Assembly: GCA_015486915.1 (NCBI GenBank)
Contig: WFQS01000490.1
Location: 1-5,847 of the forward strand
DNA: 5,847 nucleotides
Source of the DNA: Desulfobacteraceae bacterium
Lineage (GTDB): Bacteria > Desulfobacterota > Desulfobacteria > Desulfobacterales > Desulfobacteraceae
Reading direction: 5' to 3'
Positions 1-5,537 of this stretch are shown here, one piece after another; positions within the stretch are counted from its first letter, which is position 1; the number at the start of each line of letters is the position of its first letter. The notes beneath the pieces were generated by a model. It made no database searches, was not told the DNA's origin, and worked only from the letters and a program-made list of their open reading frames with translations. Position numbers and translations under genes: made by a program.

Positions 1-1
1 A

Positions 2-166
2 TACAAGATTCCTGATTTGCCCTGGATTCAAGTAAAATGTTTAGCTTCAAAGGTCATGGCAATGAATATCAGAAGGATATCAGATGACTGGCTCAAAATT
101 TATAATTATCCTTTATACATGTTAGAGACATTTGTTGAGCAGGAAAGGTTGCGGTACCACTCATAA
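2..166 (+). pseudogene. DUF4338 (DruA-like) gene, interrupted: left piece
   Basis: Reading from base 2 gives an open frame containing LPWIQVKCLASK, RRISDDW, a Tyr-rich stretch and LETFVEQER. This is the pattern of DUF4338 proteins (LPWV.V..LAS, DW...Y, LLETFV). The gene begins left of the window. Native coding sequence runs to base 150; after that the frame reads five foreign codons (LRYHS, the first of which straddles the junction) and stops at TAA 164-166, because the recombinase element starts at 151. The missing part, beginning FKGTCYKASNW, is found at 2746. DUF4338 is named after DruA of the Druantia defence system, but most such proteins sit beside transposases. The overlap with the transposase at 2895 makes an insertion-sequence accessory role more likely here than defence. 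The biochemical activity is not known to me. Family assignment is by motif recognition; the interruption itself is seen directly. Confidence 0.85.
147..150. repeat. attL core GGTT
   Basis: GGTT is shared between the left junction (GGAAAGGTTGCGGTACC) and the right junction. To its left is DUF4338 coding sequence, to its right the element end with ACCAC. In the joined target the same bases encode part of Arg-Phe of the DUF4338 protein. Serine recombinases exchange at a 2-bp core; which dinucleotide within GGTT (GG, GT or TT) cannot be told from one copy. Confidence 0.75.
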
Positions 167-176
167 TACCTGGCAT
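151..176 (-). pseudogene. Start-codon piece of the attachment-site-spanning gene
   Basis: An ATG at 176-174 lies 12 nt after the recombinase stop codon, preceded by AAGGAG with a 6-nt spacer. The frame reads M-P-G-I-M-S-G-T and then meets the element edge with two bases (GC) of the next codon. In the integrated state it runs on into antisense DUF4338 sequence and stops at 95-93, giving a meaningless 27-residue product. In a circular form the GC is completed by A of the core and the frame enters the DUF5372-like ORF at the other end. A strong initiation site with almost no gene behind it is the main reason to believe the split-gene reading. Confidence 0.7.
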
Positions 177-182
177 AGCTAT

Positions 183-188
183 CTCCTT
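183..188 (-). promoter_or_regulatory. Shine-Dalgarno of the split gene
   Basis: AAGGAG (188 to 183 on the minus strand) is followed by six bases and ATG at 176. It begins directly after the recombinase TAG (191-189). Strength and spacing are close to ideal, which shows that a gene is meant to start at the very left end of the element. Confidence 0.7.
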
Positions 189-2294
189 CTAATCATTGAA
201 TAATTCCATTTGTTTTTCTGAACCTTCACCTCTGACCATCAGTTTTCCTGTCTTATGAAGCACTTTGACTATGTTTTTAATCTTGTCAGAGTCTAAATCT
301 GTTTTTTTAATTTCCCATGGTGCCCAGGATACTGCTTGATCTTTTTTCAAAACGCCACTTGTCACTAAACGCTTTATTGTTGAGCTGCTTACATTAAGAT
401 ATTTTGCTGATTGCCCTAATGTTAAAATATTTGGGTCTTCTACAGTGCGAATATGGCCTGCTATAGAATATCTACTTCGGATGTTTCTTACACGGGATTC
501 ATTCCATCGCTTTCCTGTTGCTGTTTCTCGTCCTAACTTGTTAAGAACCCGTGCAATTGCATCATCACCATATCGATTTGCCATCTTTCGAATTATTTCT
601 AAATCTTTCAATGATGTCTTTTGGCCAACACCAGAAGGTGGTTTGGGCATCTCAAACTCTGAATGACAACCTCCTTTCCAGTGAATAATAAATTTAAGTA
701 CTTGATTTGCTTCATTCAAATTGACAATTACTTCTTCTATAACTGTTCTGATGATTTTTTTTCTTAAAGAATTAGTGCAATGTTGACTATCCCATACTTG
801 TGGAAATTTTTTACCTAAAGCTAATATTTTTCTTTTTTCTTCATTAGAAATATCATGACTTTCTTTCGAGGCTTCTACTATTTTGTTTTTTGCTTCATCA
901 AGTTCCTCAAGCTTTTTGTTCCACCTTTTCTCTAATACAGAAGCAACCAGGCGGTTGCGTGGATCTACTTCATTATACTGCTCAAATGCACGATTAGCCT
1001 CATATTCAAGCTGATTGATCTTCTGTTCACGTGCTTTGTTTTTATCACTTTTTTTTATGGAAAGCATTTTTGCAGCTTTTATACTGGCCTTCATGCCGTT
1101 TTGGGATATTATCTTTAATAATTCTTCCTTAAATTTTTTATCCACAGTGCTACCACCAAATGCCAAACAATATTTGCCACCATTCTGATAATCTCCTCTA
1201 CATACATATCTAGCTGCAGTTCCACTTTTTCCATAATACATGACATTAAATTTTCTGCCGCACTTACCACATCTTAATATACCACTTAGTAACCCTTGGC
1301 CATTTCTCGCAGCCCCTGTTCTTTCCACTCTTGTTTGACTAAGGCAGTTATTGCTAATGATATCCTGGTTATCATCATATGTTTCTAAATCTATATATCC
1401 CTCATGATGGTTTTCGATAAACACTTTTGCTTCTCTTGCATTATTAGCTGTTTTTTTTTGTTTTACTATTTTCCCATCTTTATACTCAAGGTGAGTGGTT
1501 TGCCTGCCCCACACATAGACCCCGGCATAAAAAGGATTTTTCAATAATGATTTAACGTAGCCTATTGCAGGCAATTTCCAAATAATTTCTTTTTTTCCTG
1601 CTATATCCTTTAATACTGGAACTTCAATATTTTCAGAATGAAACCATAGATGCGTTTGTCTTATAGTACGCATTTCCCTGAATTTTTTAAAAATCAACTC
1701 AATTGTATCTTGAATTCTTTTATTAGGCACTTTTACAGCTTGATCATTTGCATCCCAAATATATCCTGATGGAATCTGCCTTTTAAATTCTCCACGTTTA
1801 GCTTTCTCTTGCATGCCTGTGATTAGTCTCGCCTGTATCATTTTCAATTCTACCGTGCTGATGGTTCCCTTAATTCCCAGTATTAACTGATCATCCATAC
1901 AATTGCAATCATATATCTGTTCTCCATCACTTATCAAGGTATTAAATAAATTACAAACTTCCAATAACCGACACCAATCTTTATCTGTTCGTGATAATCT
2001 GCTGGCTTCTCTGCTGAATATAATACCGGTCTGACCTACTGCCACTGATGACGTCATTCGTTCAAAACCATCCCGTCTGGCCGCACCCAGAGCTGCACTT
2101 GATCCCAGGTCACTATCAATAATTTCAATATCCTTCCATCCCCAATATGTTGCTTTATCTTTCAGGGCATACTGAAGTCTTTGGCTTTCTTTATTGTTTT
2201 GTACTTGCCTGGTTGTTGACTGACGTATGTAAATAATTGCTTTGCGTTGTAAATGACTTTCTTTTATCTTGTTATTAATCTGTGAATTCATCAT
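189..2294 (-). CDS. Large serine recombinase (701 aa)
   Basis: Site-specific DNA recombinase that cuts all four strands through a 5'-phosphoserine link and rejoins them, here most likely integrating and excising this element. Domains: catalytic resolvase fold about 18-165, with YIRQS (Ser26 as predicted nucleophile, Arg24, Gln30), DSDLGSSA near 61-68 and SRLSR at 98-102 carrying the usual active-site arginines; recombinase domain about 175-320; zinc ribbon with Cys342, Cys345, Cys365 and Cys376; a helical, coiled-coil-prone arm about 420-476 containing VDPRNRLVA; then two C-terminal DNA-binding segments, about 562-612 and a MerR/excisionase-like helix-turn-helix about 622-662 (LTLGQSAKYLNVSSSTIKRL). 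All expected parts are present and uninterrupted. The start is ATG 2294, or the adjacent ATG 2291; a GAGG at 2310-2307 lies 12 nt upstream and the first 20 bp overlap the small ORF before it, suggesting coupled translation. Family membership is well supported; no directionality factor is recognisable by sequence. Confidence 0.95.
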   Translation of the reverse strand: MMNSQINNKIKESHLQRKAIIYIRQSTTRQVQNNKESQRLQYALKDKATYWGWKDIEIIDSDLGSSAALGAARRDGFERMTSSVAVGQTGIIFSREASRLSRTDKDWCRLLEVCNLFNTLISDGEQIYDCNCMDDQLILGIKGTISTVELKMIQARLITGMQEKAKRGEFKRQIPSGYIWDANDQAVKVPNKRIQDTIELIFKKFREMRTIRQTHLWFHSENIEVPVLKDIAGKKEIIWKLPAIGYVKSLLKNPFYAGVYVWGRQTTHLEYKDGKIVKQKKTANNAREAKVFIENHHEGYIDLETYDDNQDIISNNCLSQTRVERTGAARNGQGLLSGILRCGKCGRKFNVMYYGKSGTAARYVCRGDYQNGGKYCLAFGGSTVDKKFKEELLKIISQNGMKASIKAAKMLSIKKSDKNKAREQKINQLEYEANRAFEQYNEVDPRNRLVASVLEKRWNKKLEELDEAKNKIVEASKESHDISNEEKRKILALGKKFPQVWDSQHCTNSLRKKIIRTVIEEVIVNLNEANQVLKFIIHWKGGCHSEFEMPKPPSGVGQKTSLKDLEIIRKMANRYGDDAIARVLNKLGRETATGKRWNESRVRNIRSRYSIAGHIRTVEDPNILTLGQSAKYLNVSSSTIKRLVTSGVLKKDQAVSWAPWEIKKTDLDSDKIKNIVKVLHKTGKLMVRGEGSEKQMELFND

Positions 2295-2430
2295 TTTCAG
2301 TTATTTCCTCTTTAGTAACTTGTATTAATAATATAGCCATTTGATCTATCAATGCTTCTTCAATTTCGCTGCTTAATTCAATTATGGTTTCCTTACTATC
2401 CTTTGCAAACTCAAAATAAAGCTGTTCCAT
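2275..2430 (-). CDS. Small acidic protein upstream of the recombinase (51 aa)
   Basis: I do not recognise a family. The protein begins MEQLYFEFAK and continues as a Glu/Asp-rich, predicted helical stretch with a hydrophobic heptad-like face (ALIDQMAILLIQV), ending in an acidic tail. The ATG at 2430 is chosen because AAAGGAG ends six bases upstream. The same frame could start at ATG 2466, which overlaps the preceding stop codon as TGATG and would add 12 residues. It overlaps the recombinase start by 20 bp, so the two are surely co-translated. Conserved partners of this size next to serine recombinases can be directionality or regulatory factors, or subunits that modify the recombinase; nothing in the sequence decides which. 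Confidence 0.75.
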   Translation of the reverse strand: MEQLYFEFAKDSKETIIELSSEIEEALIDQMAILLIQVTKEEITENDEFTD

Positions 2431-2436
2431 CTTGCT

Positions 2437-2443
2437 CTCCTTT
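2437..2443 (-). promoter_or_regulatory. Shine-Dalgarno deciding the start of the small ORF
   Basis: AAAGGAG followed by six bases (AGCAAG) and ATG 2430. It is much stronger than anything in front of ATG 2466, whose only support is the TGATG overlap with the preceding ORF. Confidence 0.7.
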
Positions 2444-2477
2444 TTAATAATTATATTAGAGAGCATCAGGGTATCAG

Positions 2478-2506
2478 GTCATATATTGAATATTCAAGCA
2501 GTTCAA
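2478..2506 (-). promoter_or_regulatory. Candidate promoter for small ORF and recombinase, with palindrome in spacer
   Basis: TTGAAC (2506-2501) and TATGAC (2483-2478) are separated by 17 bases and each match four of six consensus positions of a sigma-70 promoter. A transcript starting near 2471 would give about a 40-nt leader with a strong Shine-Dalgarno before ATG 2430. The spacer contains TTGAATATTCAA (2497-2486), a perfect 12-bp palindrome that could be an operator. The site lies inside the 3' part of the DUF5372-like ORF, so it would work when that gene is split. In AT-rich DNA such matches arise easily by chance. Confidence 0.35.
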
Positions 2507-2741
2507 TTGTCCTTAAAATAGCTTTTAAGTTAATATAAGTAATTTTTGAAATATGATGATTTGCACATTGTGGATGGGTCATCCAATAAGGGATCTCTTT
2601 ACAAAATCCCTTTGGTGCTTTTACAAGAACAGTCTCCTTTCTGGTTATAGATTTTCGTTTTGTTTTTAGCCTCTTACCATAAAGTGGATGAAATCGATAT
2701 TTAATCTCAATTTCTGAACTTATGGTGTTGTGGTGTGTCTT

Positions 2742-2745
2742 GGTT
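2742..2745. repeat. attR core GGTT
   Basis: This is the second copy of GGTT, in the context GTGTGTCTTGGTTTAAAGGC. To the left lies the element end with GGTGT (ACACC on the other strand), to the right the DUF4338 continuation. Read on the minus strand, the in-frame codon immediately outside the element here is TAA (2747-2745), which blocks any read-in translation from the target into the DUF5372-like ORF. Confidence 0.75.
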
Positions 2746-2911
2746 TAAAGGCACATGTTATAAGGCCTCCAACTGGAAGTGTGTTGGAGAGACAAAAGGC
2801 ACATCCAAAAAAGGTCATAAACATCTTAAACATGGTAAAATCAAGGATGTTTATCTTTATCCCCTTAAGAAAAATTTTAAAAAACTTCTGACAGATGAAG
2901 CGATCTCTTGA
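2746..2911 (+). pseudogene. DUF4338 (DruA-like) gene, interrupted: right piece
   Basis: The frame continues the left piece exactly once the inserted element is removed: AGG (146-148), then TT (149-150) plus T (2746), then AAA GGC ACA, reading E-R-F-K-G-T-C-Y. It contains the conserved DUF4338 block GTCYKASNW followed by VGETKG, a Lys/His-rich stretch and VYLYPLKKNFKKLL, and stops at TGA 2909-2911. No internal start codon makes this piece a gene by itself. Its last 17 bases overlap the start of the downstream transposase, so translation of the two was probably coupled before the insertion. Apart from the interruption the sequence shows no frameshift or stop, so the insertion looks recent relative to decay of this gene. 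Confidence 0.87.
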
Positions 2912-4730
2912 TAAATTCAATATCAGCAGTATCAGCAGGAAACTCAACAAAATCAACGCTGAAGTTTCAGTGAAGAACAATGTCGCCTTCCCATGCCTTG
3001 TTCTTTTGTCAAATTACAGGTTCAAAAAACGCTTTATCAAGATTCTGCCAAATGGAGACATTCGGGGCGGTTATGTAAGAATGATAAGTTCGCTGATTGA
3101 TTTTTCCTTTATCCGGTCTTTGACAGCTTCGTGCTACAGTTTTAAAAGTCCTCCTGCCTATGACCCGCCATCCCTTTTTCTTCTCGAACTGTTCCGGTAT
3201 ATTGACCGACATCAAAATATGGACAAATTTCTTGAGGTACTCCGGGATAATGCCAGAGGGAAAGCATATCGGTATTATGCAGGTATTAAAGATCATATCC
3301 CGACCAAGGGCACATTTTCCAATTTCAAAGCAAGACTTGGAGCCGATCTGTATAATGAAATCTTTCATATTCTCGTTGATATTTTCCGGCAGCTTAAGAT
3401 GATCACATTTAATATTATCGCACATGACGGGACCCTTTTCCCCACAAGGGCAAGATACAGGGGCTGCACATGGTTCTCAGACAAATGTTCATGTATTGAA
3501 GTTAATGATGTTGTGCCCCGGGTAAAAAAACAGATTATGTACAGGCTGAACAACCTGAACAGTGTTGATCCCGGTAAAATGTTTAAAATTAAATGCGATT
3601 GCCCTTATGTCCCCGAGGATGTTGATATAAAGACTCCAAAGATGGAAGTGCTTTCCATGAATCTTGAATTTAATGATGGAAAACTTTCTCAAAGGCAGAT
3701 AAATACTGCCTTGTTGTTTGGTGTTAAACAAGAACTTGAAAAACATGGCATGTTCATCAAGTCCATCCATTCAAATATCAATACAATTGATCCATGCAGT
3801 GGAAAGGTCAGTTTCCGATGTCCCAAAATCCCAAAGGACACTGATGCTAAAATCGGTGTCAGGCGCGACCCCAAGAATGCCAGTAAAAAACAAAAAATAT
3901 TTGGATATAACCTTGTGCTTTCCACCTCTGTTGAGCTTGACTTGAAACTTGAACTGCCAGTAGCTGCAACCAATATTGCAGGCAATGGCGAAGAAGGGAA
4001 AAAAATCATAACCAACACGAAACAGATCAGATCCCACCATAACTGCCAAACCAAAGTTGATATTGCCGATGCCAAGTATGATACAATCGAAAATTACACA
4101 TTTTTAAGGGAAAAGGGGTCCATTCCCATCATTGATTACAATCCCAGAAGAGAAAAACTCACTGTTAGAGATTTAAAAAAACGGGGCTATGACCGTAACG
4201 GATGGCCTTTTGCACCATGCGGCATACCTGCAAGGCCAAATGGATTTGATAAAAAGCATCAACGTCATACCTTCTGCTGTTTCAAGCAGTGCCTTAAATT
4301 AAAGGTTGCAGGTATTAATAATATCCAAAAAGACTATGACATCGGTTCCTGTCCACACGTTGAAAAAAAGACTGGTTACACAAAACACACCTATATAAAA
4401 AAGCATCCAAGACTCTTGATTGAAATACCGCGCGGAACAAAAAGATTTAAGGCTGTCAAGCAATGCAGAACCGCATCGGAAAGGGCTAACAGCACCATAA
4501 AACATGATTTGAAGATATTGGATAAGCCCATAATTTTTAATAGGCAAAGAGCTGATATCCTGGCACAGATAGCTGCTATAACACTGTTGCTGCAAAGGGC
4601 TTTTGCATTTATTGTCAAAATATCAGCGTTGTTAATTCAATATAAATCATCCAAAGATCCTGCCATAGCAAAGAAATTAAAACCGTACAATATCCACAAA
4701 TCAATTCTATCCATTATCCAGATTGAGTAG
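2895..4730 (+). CDS. DDE transposase (611 aa) of the DUF4338-containing insertion sequence
   Basis: Cut-and-paste type transposase with a predicted RNase H-fold catalytic triad. The N-terminal part about 60-165 (LIDFSFIRSL, YDPPSLFLLELFRYIDR, KGTFSNFKARLG, ILVDIFRQLKMI) resembles the DUF772 region of IS1182/IS5-type transposases. Likely triad residues are Asp178 (IIAHDGT), Asp392 (VDIADAKYD) and Glu529 (RTASERANSTIK). Two inserts separate them: Cys-containing stretches around 191-236 and 301-309, and a Cys-rich segment about 442-486 (PCG, CCFKQC, GSCPH) that may bind metal. The C-terminal hydrophobic helix about 555-582 is usual for such enzymes. The frame is closed by TGA at 2889-2891, so ATG 2895 is the earliest start. 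No clear Shine-Dalgarno precedes it, and the 17-nt overlap with the DUF4338 gene suggests coupling. The exact IS family is unresolved (IS1182-like or an ISNCY group). The reading frame is intact. Confidence 0.85.
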   Translation: MKRSLDKFNISSISRKLNKINAEVSVKNNVAFPCLVLLSNYRFKKRFIKILPNGDIRGGYVRMISSLIDFSFIRSLTASCYSFKSPPAYDPPSLFLLELFRYIDRHQNMDKFLEVLRDNARGKAYRYYAGIKDHIPTKGTFSNFKARLGADLYNEIFHILVDIFRQLKMITFNIIAHDGTLFPTRARYRGCTWFSDKCSCIEVNDVVPRVKKQIMYRLNNLNSVDPGKMFKIKCDCPYVPEDVDIKTPKMEVLSMNLEFNDGKLSQRQINTALLFGVKQELEKHGMFIKSIHSNINTIDPCSGKVSFRCPKIPKDTDAKIGVRRDPKNASKKQKIFGYNLVLSTSVELDLKLELPVAATNIAGNGEEGKKIITNTKQIRSHHNCQTKVDIADAKYDTIENYTFLREKGSIPIIDYNPRREKLTVRDLKKRGYDRNGWPFAPCGIPARPNGFDKKHQRHTFCCFKQCLKLKVAGINNIQKDYDIGSCPHVEKKTGYTKHTYIKKHPRLLIEIPRGTKRFKAVKQCRTASERANSTIKHDLKILDKPIIFNRQRADILAQIAAITLLLQRAFAFIVKISALLIQYKSSKDPAIAKKLKPYNIHKSILSIIQIE

Positions 4731-5091
4731 CAAGCTAATGCTCAGTGCGAATCCTGTTCCGCCTTTGTCAGGTCTATCCCTGATTTAACGTATCCTTATT
4801 GCCTTCTGATATTTTTTATTTGTTTAAAGCAATTTTTTTGTTCGACATTCCTCCTTTTCCTGATATTTGTTCGTTAATTTTCTGCTGAAAATTTGATTTG
4901 CGCTGTTTTTTTGGCTGGAACTGCCGACTTCCCATGTTTTGGCCGGATGTACTAAACAGCCTCGGAGAATAGGAAATCTCCGTTTCCCACTTGACTTTAC
5001 TTATCATAGATGTCCCCTATTTCATTTCTATGCACCAACTGGCGCAGATATAGGACAGGTCTTGCATAAAGAAGAGCAGATTGAAGCATGT
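4731..5091. other. Gap between transposase and hicA
   Basis: No convincing gene is seen. The right terminal inverted repeat of the DUF4338/transposase insertion sequence should lie here, but its partner is left of the window, so the end cannot be placed. Two small hairpins are visible: TCAGG/CCTGA at 4768-4772 and 4779-4783, and CGGAGA/TCTCCG at 4963-4968 and 4977-4982 with an 8-base loop. Neither is followed by a convincing T run, so neither is called a terminator. A weak minus-strand ORF lies at 4816-5007. Confidence 0.5.
4816..5007 (-). CDS. Doubtful small ORF (63 aa)
   Basis: The frame starts with ATG 5007 behind AGGGGA, five bases upstream, and encodes a basic, Gln/Lys-rich, low-complexity sequence (for example QPKKQRKSNFQQKINEQ). 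I recognise no domain. The length is within what chance gives in AT-rich DNA, and it lies in a stretch expected to contain the end of an insertion sequence. It may be a remnant or not a gene at all; listed because it does not overlap any better candidate. Confidence 0.2.
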   Translation of the reverse strand: MISKVKWETEISYSPRLFSTSGQNMGSRQFQPKKQRKSNFQQKINEQISGKGGMSNKKIALNK

Positions 5092-5316
5092 TCATAAAAA
5101 TTGTTTGAACTCTTCAACAGTCAATCCAACTTGTTTGATGATCTTCCGCAATGTCCCCTTCGCAACCTCTCGATGATCCGGAACAACGATTCGTCTATGA
5201 GGATAAATGATTTGCCGTAAAACTATGTGACTGCCTTTCTGCCTGTCCTTTTCATATCCTATCTTAGACAGAGCTGCCACCACATCACGCCCTGATATTT
5301 GTGGCAGAATGCTCAC
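5092..5316 (-). CDS. hicA: HicA-family mRNA interferase toxin (74 aa)
   Basis: Small double-stranded-RNA-binding-fold toxin that cleaves mRNA and halts translation when its antitoxin is lost. The order of motifs is typical: ISGRDVVAALSKIGYE, then KGSHIVLR with the predicted catalytic His30, then VVPDHREVAKGTLRKIIKQVGLT near 44-66. Length is normal for the family. The start is GTG at 5316, overlapping the hicB stop as GTGA, with GAGG five bases upstream; there is no nearby ATG alternative. It is second in the operon, so the antitoxin is made first and the two are translationally coupled. Catalytic and binding residues look intact, so the toxin is probably active and held in check by HicB. Confidence 0.93.
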   Translation of the reverse strand: MSILPQISGRDVVAALSKIGYEKDRQKGSHIVLRQIIYPHRRIVVPDHREVAKGTLRKIIKQVGLTVEEFKQFL

Positions 5317-5525
5317 ACTGCCACCTCAATAATTTCTTCATCAATAGATAGGGAAACAGGCTCACCATGTGCTTCCAGGCTTTCGATATAAACCTCTATG
5401 GCCTCCCTGATATTCTTCATCACCTCTCTACGGGTCTTCCCTTGAGAAATGCATCCAGGCAGAGAAGAGACTTCTGCAATGAACATTCCGTCTTCGTCTT
5501 GTTCGATCAAAACTCGATATTTCAT
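5313..5525 (-). CDS. hicB: HicB-family antitoxin, short form (70 aa)
   Basis: Antitoxin that binds and blocks HicA. MKYRVLIEQDEDGMFIAEV, SLPGCISQGKTRREVMKNI and REAIEVYIESL match the partially degraded RNase H-like HicB fold. The protein ends about 15 residues after that fold, so it lacks the C-terminal helix-turn-helix or ribbon-helix-helix DNA-binding domain of longer HicB proteins and may not repress its own promoter directly. The start at ATG 5525 is chosen because GGAGG lies five bases upstream. A frame extension to ATG 5612 would read through the repeated C-rich motifs and has no Shine-Dalgarno. The order hicB-hicA is the reverse of E. coli hicAB. Confidence 0.92.
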   Translation of the reverse strand: MKYRVLIEQDEDGMFIAEVSSLPGCISQGKTRREVMKNIREAIEVYIESLEAHGEPVSLSIDEEIIEVAV

Positions 5526-5530
5526 TGATT

Positions 5531-5535
5531 CCTCC
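5531..5535 (-). promoter_or_regulatory. Shine-Dalgarno deciding the hicB start
   Basis: GGAGG followed by five bases (AATCA) and ATG 5525. It rejects the longer 99-codon reading from ATG 5612. Confidence 0.75.
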
Positions 5536-5537
5536 AT

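Larger units (their letters stand above)
151..2745 (-). mobile_element. Serine-recombinase element (2595 bp) inserted in the DUF4338 gene
   Basis: The boundaries are set by the host gene, independently of the element's content. Joining base 150 to base 2746 rebuilds an uninterrupted DUF4338 reading frame. Both junctions carry GGTT (147-150 and 2742-2745), so the exact crossover lies within those 4 bp and the element may equally be written 147-2741. A short shared core without long inverted repeats or a longer target duplication is what large serine recombinases produce. The cargo is minimal: a split DUF5372-like ORF, a 51-residue ORF and the recombinase, all on the minus strand. There are no passenger genes. 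All three intact parts look functional, so the element may still excise. Confidence 0.88.
2466..2745 (-). pseudogene. DUF5372-like ORF lacking its start (3' piece of split gene)
   Basis: Ninety-two sense codons run from the element edge (2744) to TGA 2468-2466. Key pieces are KYRFHPLYGKRL near residues 15-26, a basic patch, a beta-like VLVKAPKGF, IPYWMTHPQCA near 51-61 and INLKAILRTIELL near 71-83. The order HP..G, then P.WMT.P, then a leucine-rich helix resembles DUF5372 and the small proteins often found beside recombinases of this type; I judge this by eye. There is no ATG, GTG or TTG start in the N-terminal part, only an internal ATG at Met56, and TAA closes the frame just outside the element. 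Joined to the ATG at the left end it would encode 101 residues beginning MPGIMSGTATKTHH. Its stop overlaps ATG 2466 of the next ORF. A role in element transfer or regulation is inferred from position only. Confidence 0.7.

Noticed and set aside
1..166. Druantia defence locus
   Set aside because: Only a DruA-like domain is present, overlapping a transposase gene; none of the other Druantia genes are seen in the window.
445..666. 73-codon + strand ORF
   Set aside because: Lies wholly antisense to the recombinase C-terminal region, with no family resemblance.
189..2294. Prophage integrase
   Set aside because: No phage genes lie between the attachment cores; the element is only about 2.6 kb and self-contained.
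2720..2980. 86-codon minus-strand ORF, hydrophobic start
   Set aside because: It is antisense to the DUF4338 tail and transposase start and crosses the attR junction; its composition reflects the antisense of Lys-rich codons and there is no Shine-Dalgarno.
3689..4075. 128-codon minus-strand ORF
   Set aside because: Antisense shadow of the transposase; the sense frame contains the catalytic motifs.
4963..4982. Hairpin CGGAGA/TCTCCG as a terminator
   Set aside because: Stem is only six pairs with an 8-base loop and is followed by TTTCCC rather than a T run; it is also over 230 bp from the transposase stop.
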